Shown here in pieces: positions 42,033-51,232 of a stretch of DNA of 64,000 bases. The stretch's first letter is position 1. Each line of letters begins with the position of its first letter. The DNA is from Ruania zhangjianzhongii. Lineage in GTDB: Bacteria; Actinomycetota; Actinomycetes; Actinomycetales; Beutenbergiaceae. Position numbers and translations under genes: made by a program. Under the pieces are notes generated by a model, which saw only the letters and a list, made by a program, of their open reading frames with translations, did not search any database and had not been told where the DNA came from. Location: the NCBI RefSeq assembly GCF_008000995.1, contig NZ_CP042828.1:4020882-4084881 (forward strand), read 5' to 3'.

Positions 42033-43423
42033 TGGGCTGCGGAGTGCGTGGAGCCCAGGTAGGCGCCACGACCAAGAAGCTCAGCCTGCACCCGCGGCAG
42101 ATCCACGCTCCGCAGTTCTCCACCGGCCGCGGCCGCCTGTGCCGCAGCGATCCCGGCTGCCTCTCCCATCGCGAACGACGGCGGCATCACCCGCACGGCA
42201 GCCAGTGCCTCATGGGTGGCGGAGATGCACCGCCCGGTCACGAGCAGACCGTCCACCTCGGCCGGAACAAGGCTTCGATAGGGGATCTCGTACTCGTTCG
42301 CTGTCGGCGGGATTCCGTCGTCGAAGGGACCCTGATCACTGGACGGGCTGTGGATGTCGACGGGATATCCGGCGACGGCGATCACATCGTCGAAGTGCCG
42401 GCCGGTGACGAGATCATCCAGAGTGAGCTGGTACTCACCGGTGATCCGCCGGGACTCCCGGACGCCGATCGTGGCGGCGGTATCGATGAGCTTGCAGTCG
42501 GCCAGTCCGGGCAGCTCCCTTTGGAAGAAGTCCATCAACACGTCCACCTGTCGGCGAGCGTCGATCTCTCCGCGGGTCAGGTCTGCGGCATCGGTTCCAT
42601 CGAGACCGAGCACCCGAGTGGTGTTGATCCGCCAGACTCCCGGCTCCAGCGTCTTGAACAGTTGCACGCCGCGGCGAGGCAACGTGTAGCGGCCGGTACG
42701 AGTGGCTTCTTCCACGATGCTCTGGAACGGGAAGAGCTCCTCCGGGTGCTCACGCTTGTACTGCTCCACCGCCGCATCGTCGACGTTGCCGATCCGGAAG
42801 AACAGCGTCATCGGCTGCATCAGTCCATCGCTGTCCCTGCCCATAGCGAACTCGGCACCGGAGAGCGCAGCGATATCGCCGTCGCCGGTGGCGTCGATGA
42901 CCGCCTTCGCACCCAGGTAGGACATACCGGACTTGTTGACGACGACGACCCCCTGGATCGCGCCGTCCTCGACGACGGTATCGACCGCCCAGGTGTGCAG
43001 CAGGAGATCGACGTTCTCTTCCAGCACCATCTCCTGGGCGACACGCTTGGCTGCCTCGGGATCGAACGGGGTGACCGCGTCATGTCCGTAGCGGATGAAG
43101 CCCGAGTAGGGGGTGCCTCCCTTGGTCTGGGAGGGATGGACGGCGCCGCCTCTTGCTTCCATCCGCCGGATGAACTCGTCGAAGACCCCGCGCACGAGCT
43201 GGGTCTGGCCGTCGAGCGAGAAGGAGGTCATGCACGGGCCGACGAGTCCGGCGGTGAGGTTCCCGCCGAGGAAGCCGAACCGTTCGACCAGTCGAACCGA
43301 CGCTCCGCTGCGGGCCGCCGCCACGGCGGCAGCCAAACCTGCTGGGCCACTGCCGACGACGAGGACGTCGGTGGGTTCTGCCACTGGAATCGTTCGGGTA
43401 TAGGTTCTCGTGCTCACTGTCAT
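42029..43423 (-). CDS. FAD-dependent oxidoreductase (FAD_oxidored type)
   Basis: A 464-residue flavoprotein. The FAD-binding fold starts DVLVVGSGPAGLAAAVAAA (GxGxxG at about 24-29) with VERFGFLGGNLTAG, and a second cofactor-side motif VIDATGDGDIAALSGAEF. The C-terminal GRCISATHEALAAVRVMP region closes the FAD site. Members of this group occur in sugar-use clusters, where substrate is usually unknown. An oxidation of a sugar or polyol unit is plausible here. The start is the ATG reading MTVSTRTYTR; it lies 34 bases after the M14 gene. Confidence 0.85.
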   Translation of the reverse strand: MTVSTRTYTRTIPVAEPTDVLVVGSGPAGLAAAVAAARSGASVRLVERFGFLGGNLTAGLVGPCMTSFSLDGQTQLVRGVFDEFIRRMEARGGAVHPSQTKGGTPYSGFIRYGHDAVTPFDPEAAKRVAQEMVLEENVDLLLHTWAVDTVVEDGAIQGVVVVNKSGMSYLGAKAVIDATGDGDIAALSGAEFAMGRDSDGLMQPMTLFFRIGNVDDAAVEQYKREHPEELFPFQSIVEEATRTGRYTLPRRGVQLFKTLEPGVWRINTTRVLGLDGTDAADLTRGEIDARRQVDVLMDFFQRELPGLADCKLIDTAATIGVRESRRITGEYQLTLDDLVTGRHFDDVIAVAGYPVDIHSPSSDQGPFDDGIPPTANEYEIPYRSLVPAEVDGLLVTGRCISATHEALAAVRVMPPSFAMGEAAGIAAAQAAAAGGELRSVDLPRVQAELLGRGAYLGSTHSAAQ

Positions 43424-43457
43424 CTCTCTGTTGTGTCGGTACGAGCTCTGCTGCCGG

Positions 43458-44630
43458 TCACCTGTTCGAGGTCGGCACCCGCCTGCGCAGATAGCGCTCG
43501 ATTGCTTGGGCTAGGTCGGCGCCGAAGGCGCGGGAGGTGGTGGCGTTCACCTCGGCTCCCTCGGCGTTGGCATAGGGAAATTCGAGAATCGCGTGCATTC
43601 CCGCCGCAGGCTCGTCATCGAGGAACCAACCGATCGACTGCTGCGGGACAGCGCGTTCGTCTCGGGTGACGAAGTTTCCGGCGACGTTCCAGGCGGTGCC
43701 GAAGGGCAGGTCGTTGGCACGCCGATAAGGCAGCGGCCCCACGGCCGCCTGTTCCAGCTCTTCGGCGAGCAGCTGCACCGCCGCCCAGTTGTCGGCGTCG
43801 GGAGAGCCGACGAAGTAGATCCGCTCGCTGGTCCGGCCGACGATGTTCGGGCAGTGCAGATCGAGCACCACATCGAATGGGCGAACCTGCGGTTCCCGGA
43901 GCAGGTCGCGAATCGCACGCACCGAGGCATACCTGCCCTCTGCCGGACCGTAATCCCGGCCGTGATCGTGCGGTGCCCGGTTCTTGCCCTGGTCGCCGGC
44001 CTCCACGCCGTCGGTATCGACGAAGGGCACGACCACGAACTCGACATGCTCGAACAGCCATCGAGAGGCCGGGTCGTCGGCAGCGAGAATGCGCTCCATC
44101 GCCCCTTCGAGCACGTGGCTCGCCATCATCTCGCAGGCGTGGTGCCGGCAGGTGAGCAGCACTCTTGCCTCGGCACCGCCATCGATGCGGCCGAACTGCA
44201 GCATCTCCACCCGCCGCCCCTGCTCGGAGCGGGTCAGCTCGTGGCGCACCACCCCTGCCCGCCCGGCACACCGGGCAAGGAAGGCGTCCAGATTCGCAGC
44301 GGTGTACGGCATCCCCAACGAGAACCGCACGTCATCGCAGTCCTGGGGAACGGTGAACGCGAACTCCCCGTCGTGCACCTCAGCAGCGCCCAGCCACCGC
44401 CAGCTCCGACCGGCGTCCACGCTCACTGTTGGCCCGCGGCCAGCCACGGGGGTGCGCGGTTCGCCCGCGACCTGCACCGTGAGCCGGCGCCCCGCAGCCC
44501 CCCGCACCCGGAAGTACCAGTAGAACCAGTTGCCGATGGTGTCGCGCAGATCGGGGCGGACCGCGATCTGCCCGTCGCCGAGGATCTCGGTCAGGGCGTT
44601 GCCGCCCGGGATGTCAGTGTCAACCTGCAT
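43458..44630 (-). CDS. M14-family zinc carboxypeptidase-like protein
   Basis: A 390-residue enzyme with the M14 zinc-site pattern: HHACEMMASH gives the HxxE pair (His-Ala-Cys-Glu), VVLDLHCPN gives the third ligand His, and ILEFPYAN holds the likely catalytic Glu. An N-terminal beta domain (about 1-125, with WFYWYFRVRGAAGRRL) is typical of the cytosolic-carboxypeptidase branch. It could remove an amide-linked group from an imported glycoconjugate, but its substrate is not predictable. It starts inside the last codons of the phosphodiesterase gene, an 11-base overlap. Confidence 0.8.
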   Translation of the reverse strand: MQVDTDIPGGNALTEILGDGQIAVRPDLRDTIGNWFYWYFRVRGAAGRRLTVQVAGEPRTPVAGRGPTVSVDAGRSWRWLGAAEVHDGEFAFTVPQDCDDVRFSLGMPYTAANLDAFLARCAGRAGVVRHELTRSEQGRRVEMLQFGRIDGGAEARVLLTCRHHACEMMASHVLEGAMERILAADDPASRWLFEHVEFVVVPFVDTDGVEAGDQGKNRAPHDHGRDYGPAEGRYASVRAIRDLLREPQVRPFDVVLDLHCPNIVGRTSERIYFVGSPDADNWAAVQLLAEELEQAAVGPLPYRRANDLPFGTAWNVAGNFVTRDERAVPQQSIGWFLDDEPAAGMHAILEFPYANAEGAEVNATTSRAFGADLAQAIERYLRRRVPTSNR

Positions 44631-45492
44631 CAACGGTCCCGCGCAAGCTCTTCCCGCGGTAGCGCTCGGGGGCCGGAATCCCCAGGTGGGTCAGGATGGT
44701 CGGCGCGATATCGACGTTCTCGGCGTCCTCGGCCCACTGCGCTTGACCGCCGAGCACTCCGGCGACGACGAAGGACTGCCGTTCCTGCCACGATCCACCG
44801 CCGTGCCCACCCTCATCGAGGTGACCGTGATCGGTGGTGACCATCACGAGCCACTCCTCGTCGGCAAAGCTCGGCCGGCTGCGGAGGCAGTCGATCAGCC
44901 GGGCGAGCCGGGCGTCCTGGCGCGCGATCGCCCCCTCGTACTCCACACCGGTACCGAAGTCGTGGGCGATCTGGTCGGTCTCACCGAGGTAGACGAACGC
45001 GAGATCGGGATCCTCCTCGCGCAGCTGACGCTCGGCCGCCTCCTGAATCAGCGGATCTGTTTCGGTGAACTTGCCCGGATAGTGGCGCCGGTCCACCCAG
45101 TCCACTGTGCGGACGCCGGGGCCGAACAGCGGGCCGGGCCCGAACGTGGTGCCGAAGATCAGCGCCGACGCGGCACCGTAGGTGGCCAACGTCGGTCGCT
45201 CACAGAAGGCGGTGGTCAGCACTTCCGGGTAGCGGTGCAGCCGGTTCAGCTCTTCTTCATTGGCCAGTACGCCGTGGTCGCCGGGCCACACCCCGGTGAG
45301 GATCGTGGACCAGCCCACGGCCGTGACCGTCGGTGCGACGTCCACGTCCGGTAGCGTCGTGGTCCACCAACGGCCAGCGTCCGCGACCTCGGTCAGTGCC
45401 GGCAGCGCCAGTCGTCGCGCCGTGTCATCGCGGACACCGTCCCACCCCACGAGCAGCACCTTGCGCCGCTTCATCTGTCCTTCATCCCGCAT
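44620..45492 (-). CDS. Type I phosphodiesterase/nucleotide pyrophosphatase-like protein
   Basis: A 290-residue alkaline-phosphatase-superfamily enzyme. The first metal ligand is in VLLVGWDGVRDD; the nucleophile Thr lies in APTVTAVGWSTILTGVWPG; the other metal ligands are in FVYLGETDQIAHDFG and TTDHGHLDEGGHGG. Such enzymes split phosphodiesters. No signal peptide is present, so the substrate is cytoplasmic, likely after import by the adjacent permeases. The start is one of three close ATGs; 45492 has GAAGGG nine bases upstream, while MKRRKVLL (45474) may be the family start. Confidence 0.85.
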   Translation of the reverse strand: MRDEGQMKRRKVLLVGWDGVRDDTARRLALPALTEVADAGRWWTTTLPDVDVAPTVTAVGWSTILTGVWPGDHGVLANEEELNRLHRYPEVLTTAFCERPTLATYGAASALIFGTTFGPGPLFGPGVRTVDWVDRRHYPGKFTETDPLIQEAAERQLREEDPDLAFVYLGETDQIAHDFGTGVEYEGAIARQDARLARLIDCLRSRPSFADEEWLVMVTTDHGHLDEGGHGGGSWQERQSFVVAGVLGGQAQWAEDAENVDIAPTILTHLGIPAPERYRGKSLRGTVDAG

Positions 45493-45497
45493 CCGTC

Positions 45498-46325
45498 TCA
45501 TCCCTTCACTGCGCCGGCAGCCAAGCCGGCTTTGAGTTGCCGTTGCCCCAACACGAGCACCACAGTGGTGGCGGCCATCACCATCACGGTCGCCGCCATC
45601 ACCAGTGGCCACGCTGTGGTGGCGACGCCCTGCATCGCCTTCAAACCGATCTGGACCGTGCGGACCTCCTCGCCACTGGCGACGAGCAATGGCCACAGGT
45701 ACTTGTTCCACGTCGTGATGAAGCTGTACACCGCGAGCGTGGCCAGCATCGGACGGGAGAGCGGGAGCACCATCGAGATGAAGAAGCGGAACCGCGAAGC
45801 GCCGTCGATCTGCATGGCCTCGTGCAGCTCCGTCGGGAGGGTGCGGAACGCCTGCCGCAGCAGGAAGATCCCGAACGCCATCGCGAACGACGGCACGCTC
45901 AGTCCCTGGAACGTGTTCAGCCAGCCGAGGTCCCGGATGGTCTGGAAGTTGACGATGATCGTCGCTTCCCACGGAATCATCAAGGTCGACAGCACGATGC
46001 CGAACAAGATGCCTCGCCCGCGAAACGGTATGAACGTGAACGCGAAGGCGGCCAACGAGCTCGTCACCAACAGGGCGACTGTGACCAGCGCGGACATCAC
46101 TAAAGAGTTCTTCAGATAGTGAAAGAGCGGAAACTTTCCGAACGCCTCCGCATAGTTGCCGAAGCTCAGCGGCCAGGACGGAAGCACTGCGCCAGAATTG
46201 AATTCTGCCTGCGACATCAGGCTCGCCGAAATAGCGTAGAGCACGGGAAAGGTGGCAAGTAGGGTCGCCGCCAACAGTGCGACCCAGACAAGGATACGCG
46301 AAGTTCTCCCTTGAATAAGTTTCAC
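45498..46325 (-). CDS. ABC sugar transporter permease (MalG/UgpE type)
   Basis: A 275-residue inner-membrane permease with six helices. The EAA loop near the C-terminal half reads ELHEAMQIDGASRFRFFISMVLPLSRP, where the ABC ATPase docks. Its start overlaps the partner permease stop by four bases. With the upstream permease and the lipoprotein it forms an importer; no ATPase gene is in the operon, so a shared MsmK-like ATPase elsewhere must drive it. Confidence 0.93.
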   Translation of the reverse strand: MKLIQGRTSRILVWVALLAATLLATFPVLYAISASLMSQAEFNSGAVLPSWPLSFGNYAEAFGKFPLFHYLKNSLVMSALVTVALLVTSSLAAFAFTFIPFRGRGILFGIVLSTLMIPWEATIIVNFQTIRDLGWLNTFQGLSVPSFAMAFGIFLLRQAFRTLPTELHEAMQIDGASRFRFFISMVLPLSRPMLATLAVYSFITTWNKYLWPLLVASGEEVRTVQIGLKAMQGVATTAWPLVMAATVMVMAATTVVLVLGQRQLKAGLAAGAVKG

Positions 46326-47278
46326 TGGTAATGCACCTTCCGCTCTCCGACCCGGTACTGCACCACCGAGAGGACCACCACGATCAGGAAGAGGATCACA
46401 GTTTGTGCGCTGGCGTAGCCGACGCGGTTATGCACGAACGCATTTTGGTAGATCTCGTACACGATCAAATTGGTGGCGTCCGCTGGGCCGCCTTCGGTGA
46501 GGATATCGATCTGGCCGAACGACTGGAACGAGTCGATCACCAGCACAATACTGACGAAGAACAGCACCGGAGAGAGCAGCGGCAGGGTGATGTGCCGCAA
46601 CTGGCGCATCCGTCCAGCGCCATCGAGAGCGGCACTTTCGTAGAGCTCTGTCGGCAGTGACTGCATCCCGCCCAAGAGCACGATGAAGTTGAAGCCGAGA
46701 TGCATCCATATCGTGGTCAGAGCTACCGCGAACAGCGCGAAACTGGGATTGGTGAGCCACCCGATGGGGTCTATCCCCACTAGGCCGAGCATGGCGTTGA
46801 GAATGCCCTGACTCGGGTGGAATATGAGCCGCCAGACCACAGCGGCGGCCGCTGCCGAGACTGCTAGAGGCAAGGCGTAGACGGTGCGGAAGAATGCCGA
46901 ACCACGCACCTTCTCGTTGGCCAGGATCGCCAGGACCAAGGCAATCACGATCGTGACCGGCACGACCATCACGGCAAACTTCAGGGTATTCCAGAGACTG
47001 GTCCTGAACGCATCGGAGGTCAGGTTACTGATGTAGTTTTCCAGCCCGATGAATACGGTCGGCTTTCCGAGCACGTTCGTGTGGAAGGCGCTGAGCCATC
47101 CGGTCTTGATGGCCGGATAGAACAGGAAGATGGCAAAGATCAGCAGTGCGGGGGCCAGGTAGGCGAGCCCGCTGAACGCGTTCCGGACCTCACGGCGGCG
47201 CTGGGCGCGCCGCCGTGAGGTGCCCGCAGGTCGGGCGCTGGACGTACGCGCCGTCACTTCGGTCTTGACTGGTGCCAT
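46322..47278 (-). CDS. ABC sugar transporter permease (MalF/UgpA type)
   Basis: A 318-residue permease with a basic cytoplasmic N-terminus and six helices. The EAA motif is TELYESAALDGAGRMRQLRHITLPLL, and LNTLKFAVMVVPVTIVIAL-like helices precede it. It starts on the last base of the binding-protein gene, so the three transport genes are co-translated. Confidence 0.93.
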   Translation of the reverse strand: MAPVKTEVTARTSSARPAGTSRRRAQRRREVRNAFSGLAYLAPALLIFAIFLFYPAIKTGWLSAFHTNVLGKPTVFIGLENYISNLTSDAFRTSLWNTLKFAVMVVPVTIVIALVLAILANEKVRGSAFFRTVYALPLAVSAAAAAVVWRLIFHPSQGILNAMLGLVGIDPIGWLTNPSFALFAVALTTIWMHLGFNFIVLLGGMQSLPTELYESAALDGAGRMRQLRHITLPLLSPVLFFVSIVLVIDSFQSFGQIDILTEGGPADATNLIVYEIYQNAFVHNRVGYASAQTVILFLIVVVLSVVQYRVGERKVHYQ

Positions 47279-48603
47279 CAGTTGGCCTCGCTGTAGGTCT
47301 CCAACAGTGAGGTGACCTCGTCGGCAGCACCATCGAGAGCGGTCTGTGGATCAGCGCCGCCGTAGATGGCTTCCCAGGTGTCCGCAATCGGCGAGGAGAT
47401 GTCCACACTGGACAGGACACTGAGGCCACCGGCCTCGCCGTCGGCGGCCTGAGCCTGCTCGTTCGCCGAGGCTAGCGCCGGCAGCTCGTCCATCGCGTCG
47501 ATCAGCACCTGCTCCTCATAGGCACCGTCGTTCACCGGGAAGTACCCGGTGTTCGCCGCCCAGCGTGCCTGGATCTCGGGGGAGACGAGGAACTTGACGA
47601 ACTCGTAGGCGGCCTGCTGGGTTTCGTCAGGGCTGTCCTCGAGCATGAAGACTCCGGCCCCGCCAGTAGGAGACTGGCCGGGCTCGACACCGTTGGGCAC
47701 CGGGGTCGGCATCGAGTCGAACTCGAAGTCGGCCGCCTCCTCGTGCATGATCGTGGCCGCGGTGGTGTCGACGATCATGCCGATCTGTCCCGTGTACCAC
47801 GGCTGGCGCATATCGTCGTGGCTGCGGCCGTAGTTACCGATCAGGCCCTCATCGAACATTTCCTGCAGCCACGTCATGATCTCCACACCGGTATCGCTGT
47901 TGAATACCGCTTCGGTGGCAGGTGCAGAGTGGCCATTGTCATTGTTGACCATCGGCTCGCCGCTCCGGCTCATCATCGAGTGGAACCCGGAGTTATTGAT
48001 AAGGAATGCCCCGCCCTGGTCCATCCCGAGCTCTTCCTGCAGAGTCCGAGCAGCGTTCTCGAAGTCATCGAAGGTGACCAGTGGCTCGTCCGGGTCAAGG
48101 CCTGCCTCGCGGAAAGCATCGACATTGTAGAAGACGACTTCCATCGAGGCCGCCTGAGGCATGTACTGCAATTCTCCATCGACGGCGTAGGAGTCGCGGA
48201 CGACCGGCAGGAGAGATTCAATGTCGAACTCATCATCAGCATCGATGAACTGCTGCATCGGAGCGACGATCCCAGCGTCGACAGTTTCCTGGACGCGCCC
48301 AGAGTTGATCTGCATCAGGTCGGGAGCCTCATCGGTACCCACCACTTGCATGAGCTTGGTGTACGCCTCGTCATACATCCCGTGTTCGGATGCGTCGATG
48401 AAGATCTCTGACTGACTGTCGTTGAACTCTTCGATGTACTCTTGCAGCTGCTCGCCGTTATTTCCCCGCATCGAGTGCCAGAAGGTGACGACGGTCCTGC
48501 CTTCATCGTCGGTCGCCGGTTCATTACCCGAACAACCACTCAGTATCAGAGCAGCAACACCGACGGCCGCCAGCCCGGTCAGCCCTTTTCGTGCTCGTCT
48601 CAT
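47278..48603 (-). CDS. Extracellular sugar/phosphodiester-binding lipoprotein (UgpB-like)
   Basis: A 441-residue substrate-binding lipoprotein with lipobox ILSGC (Cys24) after a short signal. The mature part has VTFWHSMRGNNGEQLQEYIE, EEFNDSQSEI and SMEVVFYNVDAFREAGLDP, which resemble UgpB, the binder of sn-glycerol-3-phosphate and its diesters, more than maltose binders. It is the first gene of the operon that ends at 40962, with a GGAGG ribosome site. A promoter with two operators lies upstream. Confidence 0.9.
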   Translation of the reverse strand: MRRARKGLTGLAAVGVAALILSGCSGNEPATDDEGRTVVTFWHSMRGNNGEQLQEYIEEFNDSQSEIFIDASEHGMYDEAYTKLMQVVGTDEAPDLMQINSGRVQETVDAGIVAPMQQFIDADDEFDIESLLPVVRDSYAVDGELQYMPQAASMEVVFYNVDAFREAGLDPDEPLVTFDDFENAARTLQEELGMDQGGAFLINNSGFHSMMSRSGEPMVNNDNGHSAPATEAVFNSDTGVEIMTWLQEMFDEGLIGNYGRSHDDMRQPWYTGQIGMIVDTTAATIMHEEAADFEFDSMPTPVPNGVEPGQSPTGGAGVFMLEDSPDETQQAAYEFVKFLVSPEIQARWAANTGYFPVNDGAYEEQVLIDAMDELPALASANEQAQAADGEAGGLSVLSSVDISSPIADTWEAIYGGADPQTALDGAADEVTSLLETYSEAN

Positions 48604-48645
48604 CCCTCGCGCCTCCAGTGCTTTGGGTATTCGCGTGATAGTCGT

Positions 48646-48673
48646 CGAATAGACGGATTCGGAACAGCGTCAA
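48646..48673 (-). promoter_or_regulatory. Promoter of the transporter operon
   Basis: On the minus strand TTGACG (48668-48673) and TATTCG (48646-48651) lie 16 bases apart, about 45 bases upstream of the binding-protein start. The -35 match is strong and the -10 moderate. Confidence 0.55.
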
Positions 48674-48705
48674 CGTACCCCGCCTGCCCGAGCCTGCCGA
48701 CGCTG

Positions 48706-48719
48706 TGCACGTACGTGCA
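48706..48719. promoter_or_regulatory. Candidate SorC operator A
   Basis: TGCACGTACGTGCA is a perfect 14-base palindrome, 32 bases upstream of the operon's -35 box. Its centre is 53 bases, close to five helix turns, from operator B. Confidence 0.6.
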
Positions 48720-48758
48720 GGTAGTTCTGCGGTATTCTCCGGACCGTCATGCTCTGTT

Positions 48759-48772
48759 TGCACCAACGTGCA
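48759..48772. promoter_or_regulatory. Candidate SorC operator B
   Basis: TGCACCAACGTGCA has perfect 5-base arms around a 4-base spacer, the same layout as operator A. It lies nearer the alpha-galactosidase gene. Confidence 0.55.
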
Positions 48773-48915
48773 TCTGCTTTCTTGCCATCCGGACAGGAGC
48801 GTTGACCGGCGGGGCTGGAGTGCTGCACCCGGCGGCCTGACCCGGGCTTGCATCCATATCCGCGATGCTGAAGGCTCGAACCGGCGGCCCAGCACGAGCA
48901 CCCTCAAGGAGAACC

Positions 48916-51087
48916 GTGACCCTCGATCAGTTCGCCACGCCCGACGGCGGTACTCGCCTTCATCTGCGAGCCGGCGGTGTCGCGGTGGTGCTCGACGTCC
49001 CCGCCGCCGGCCTGCCGCGGATCCGGCACTGGGGCACCGATCTCGGTGCGCTGGGCGAAGCGGGGCTGGATGCGCTGGTGGCCACCGGGCACGAGCAACA
49101 GCTGACCGACCTGCCCGGTGACGGCGTGCCGCTGGCACTGCTGCCCTCCCCGGCCGACGGCTGGTTGTGGACGCCCGGGCTGACCGGCCACCGAGGCGGA
49201 GCACACTTCTCCCCGGCATTCACCGGCACACAGGCCCAGGTGACCGACCCGGACCGCCCGGAGATCGCCCACCAGCTGAGCGTCACCGCTACCGATGCGG
49301 TGGCCGGTCTGGAGGTGGCGATCGAGATCACCCTCGCCCACAGCGGGCTGCTCGGTACTCGGGTGAGGGTGACCAACACGGCCGAGAGTAGCTATGACCT
49401 GGCCAGCCTGGAGGTCGCCCTGCCGGTCCCGGATGAGGCCCGGGAGCTGGTGGACATGACCGGGCGGCAGCTGCGGGAACGTTCGTTGCAGCGGGCCGCG
49501 CTGACCATCGGCACCCACCTGCGCGAGTCGCGCCGAGCCTCGGCCCACGAGGCCAGCCTGCTCACCGCCGTCGGTACGCCCGGATTCTCCTGGCGCAGCG
49601 GCCAGGTCTGGGCGATGCACGTGGCCTTCTCCGGCAACACCCGCAGTTATGCCGAACGCACCAATACCGGCGCCCGGCTGCTCGGCGGGGGCGAGCTGCT
49701 GCTACCCGGGGAGGTCCGGCTGGCAGCGGGTGAGTCCTACACCTCACCGTGGGTCTACGGCTCCGCCGGTACCGGCCTGGACGAGGTGGCCACGCGGTTC
49801 CACGAGTTCCTCCGAGCCCGCCCGGAGCACCCGCGCTCACCCCGGCCGGTGACGTTGAACGTGTGGGAGGCGGTGTACTTCGACCACCGGCTGGACCGTC
49901 TCGTCCAGCTCGCGGACCGGGCCGCCCGGGTGGGCGTGGAACGGTACGTGCTCGACGACGGCTGGTTCCGGCATCGCCGGGACGATACCGCAGGTCTGGG
50001 CGACTGGTACGTGGACGAGGAGGTCTGGCCGGACGGCCTCGGCCCGCTGGTGACGGCCGTCCGCGAGCGCGGTATGCAGTTCGGGCTGTGGTTCGAGCCG
50101 GAGATGATCAACGAGGACTCCGATCTTGCCCGAGCCCACCCGGACTGGATCATGGGCCCCGGCGAGCGGCTGCCGATCCGGCACCGCCACCAGCAGGTAC
50201 TGAACCTCACCGTGCCCGCGGCGTATGTCTACCTGCGCGAGCGGATCAGTGCGCTGGTCTCCGAGTACGCCATCGACTACCTCAAGTGGGACCACAACCG
50301 GTCCCTGGTGGAAGCTGGCACCCGGTCCACCGCCCGCCCGGCGGTCCACCAGCAGACGCTGGCGCTGTACCGGTTGATCGACGAGCTGAAGGCGGCCCAC
50401 CCGGGGCTGGAGATCGAGTCCTGCGCCAGCGGCGGGGGCCGGATCGACCTGGGCATCCTGGCGCGCACGGACCGGGTCTGGGCTTCAGACTGCAACGATC
50501 CCACCGAACGTCAGCTGATCGAGTCCGGCACCCGGCTGCTGCTGCCACCCGAGCTGATCGGCTCGCACGTGGCCAGCCCCACCTCGCACACCACTGGCCG
50601 CACGCACACCCTGGCCTACCGGGTCGGGACGGCGTTCTTCTCCCACCTGGGCATCGAGTGGGACCTGACCGCGGCATCCGCGGAGGACCTGGACCAGCTC
50701 GCGAACTGGATCAGGGTGCACAAGCAGCACCGCCACCTGCTGCACACCGGCACTGTCGTGCGCGCCGACCACGCACCCGAGGGCGGCTGGTGCCACGGCG
50801 TCGTGGCGAGCGACCAGCGCGAGGCGATCTACGCCGTCGTGAATCTGCAGAGTTCGGCTACCGCACCGGGTGGCCGGATCCGCCTGCCCGGCCTCGACCC
50901 GGAGGCCAGCTACCGGCTGCGCCCGCTGGCCCCGGGCGACGGGTCCGAGCTGTTCAACAACCACGGCACACCGTCATGGTGGACCGAGGGACTGACCGTT
51001 CCGGGCCGCGTGCTGACCGAGCGGGGCGTGCAGCCGCCGGCGCTGAACCCGGAGCGGCTCGCGCTGCTGCACCTCGAGCGAGTCTGA
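48916..51087 (+). CDS. Alpha-galactosidase, GH36 family
   Basis: A 723-residue cytoplasmic glycoside hydrolase that removes terminal alpha-galactose. The N-terminal beta-sandwich (about 1-300) precedes the catalytic TIM barrel, which has YVLDDGWFRHRRDD, FGLWFEPEMINEDSDL, the nucleophile Asp459 in DYLKWDHNRSL and the acid/base Asp525 in WASDCNDPTERQ. A C-terminal beta domain follows. The start is GTG with AAGGAG four bases upstream; the longer frame is not supported. It diverges from the transporter operon and shares its operators, so the imported compound probably carries alpha-galactose. Confidence 0.93.
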   Translation: MTLDQFATPDGGTRLHLRAGGVAVVLDVPAAGLPRIRHWGTDLGALGEAGLDALVATGHEQQLTDLPGDGVPLALLPSPADGWLWTPGLTGHRGGAHFSPAFTGTQAQVTDPDRPEIAHQLSVTATDAVAGLEVAIEITLAHSGLLGTRVRVTNTAESSYDLASLEVALPVPDEARELVDMTGRQLRERSLQRAALTIGTHLRESRRASAHEASLLTAVGTPGFSWRSGQVWAMHVAFSGNTRSYAERTNTGARLLGGGELLLPGEVRLAAGESYTSPWVYGSAGTGLDEVATRFHEFLRARPEHPRSPRPVTLNVWEAVYFDHRLDRLVQLADRAARVGVERYVLDDGWFRHRRDDTAGLGDWYVDEEVWPDGLGPLVTAVRERGMQFGLWFEPEMINEDSDLARAHPDWIMGPGERLPIRHRHQQVLNLTVPAAYVYLRERISALVSEYAIDYLKWDHNRSLVEAGTRSTARPAVHQQTLALYRLIDELKAAHPGLEIESCASGGGRIDLGILARTDRVWASDCNDPTERQLIESGTRLLLPPELIGSHVASPTSHTTGRTHTLAYRVGTAFFSHLGIEWDLTAASAEDLDQLANWIRVHKQHRHLLHTGTVVRADHAPEGGWCHGVVASDQREAIYAVVNLQSSATAPGGRIRLPGLDPEASYRLRPLAPGDGSELFNNHGTPSWWTEGLTVPGRVLTERGVQPPALNPERLALLHLERV

Positions 51088-51140
51088 GCTGCCACCGCCG
51101 GCACCCTGCTGTGCGGCACCCCGATCCCCTCTGACCCGAC

Positions 51141-51174
51141 CCCTCGGAATCTGGTTGCAACTGGATTCCGAGGG
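51141..51174. terminator. Bidirectional terminator between alpha-galactosidase and the SARP-AAA gene
   Basis: CCCTCGGAATC and GATTCCGAGGG are perfect 11-base arms (51141-51151, 51164-51174); the loop can extend the stem further around GTTGCAAC. A third partial copy of the arm follows at about 51179-51192. It lies between two convergent genes. Confidence 0.65.
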
Positions 51175-51232
51175 CCGAACTGGATTCCGTGGGACCGGTG
51201 GGGCCGGGCCGGAGCACGTGCGCGGCGGGCCC

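Larger units (their letters stand above)
48604..48915. other. 312-base divergent control region of the transporter operon and alpha-galactosidase
   Basis: Non-coding region between the binding-protein start and the alpha-galactosidase start. It holds a sigma-70-type promoter for the operon and two TGCAC-N4-GTGCA dyads (below). No gene or RNA is evident in it. Confidence 0.75.
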
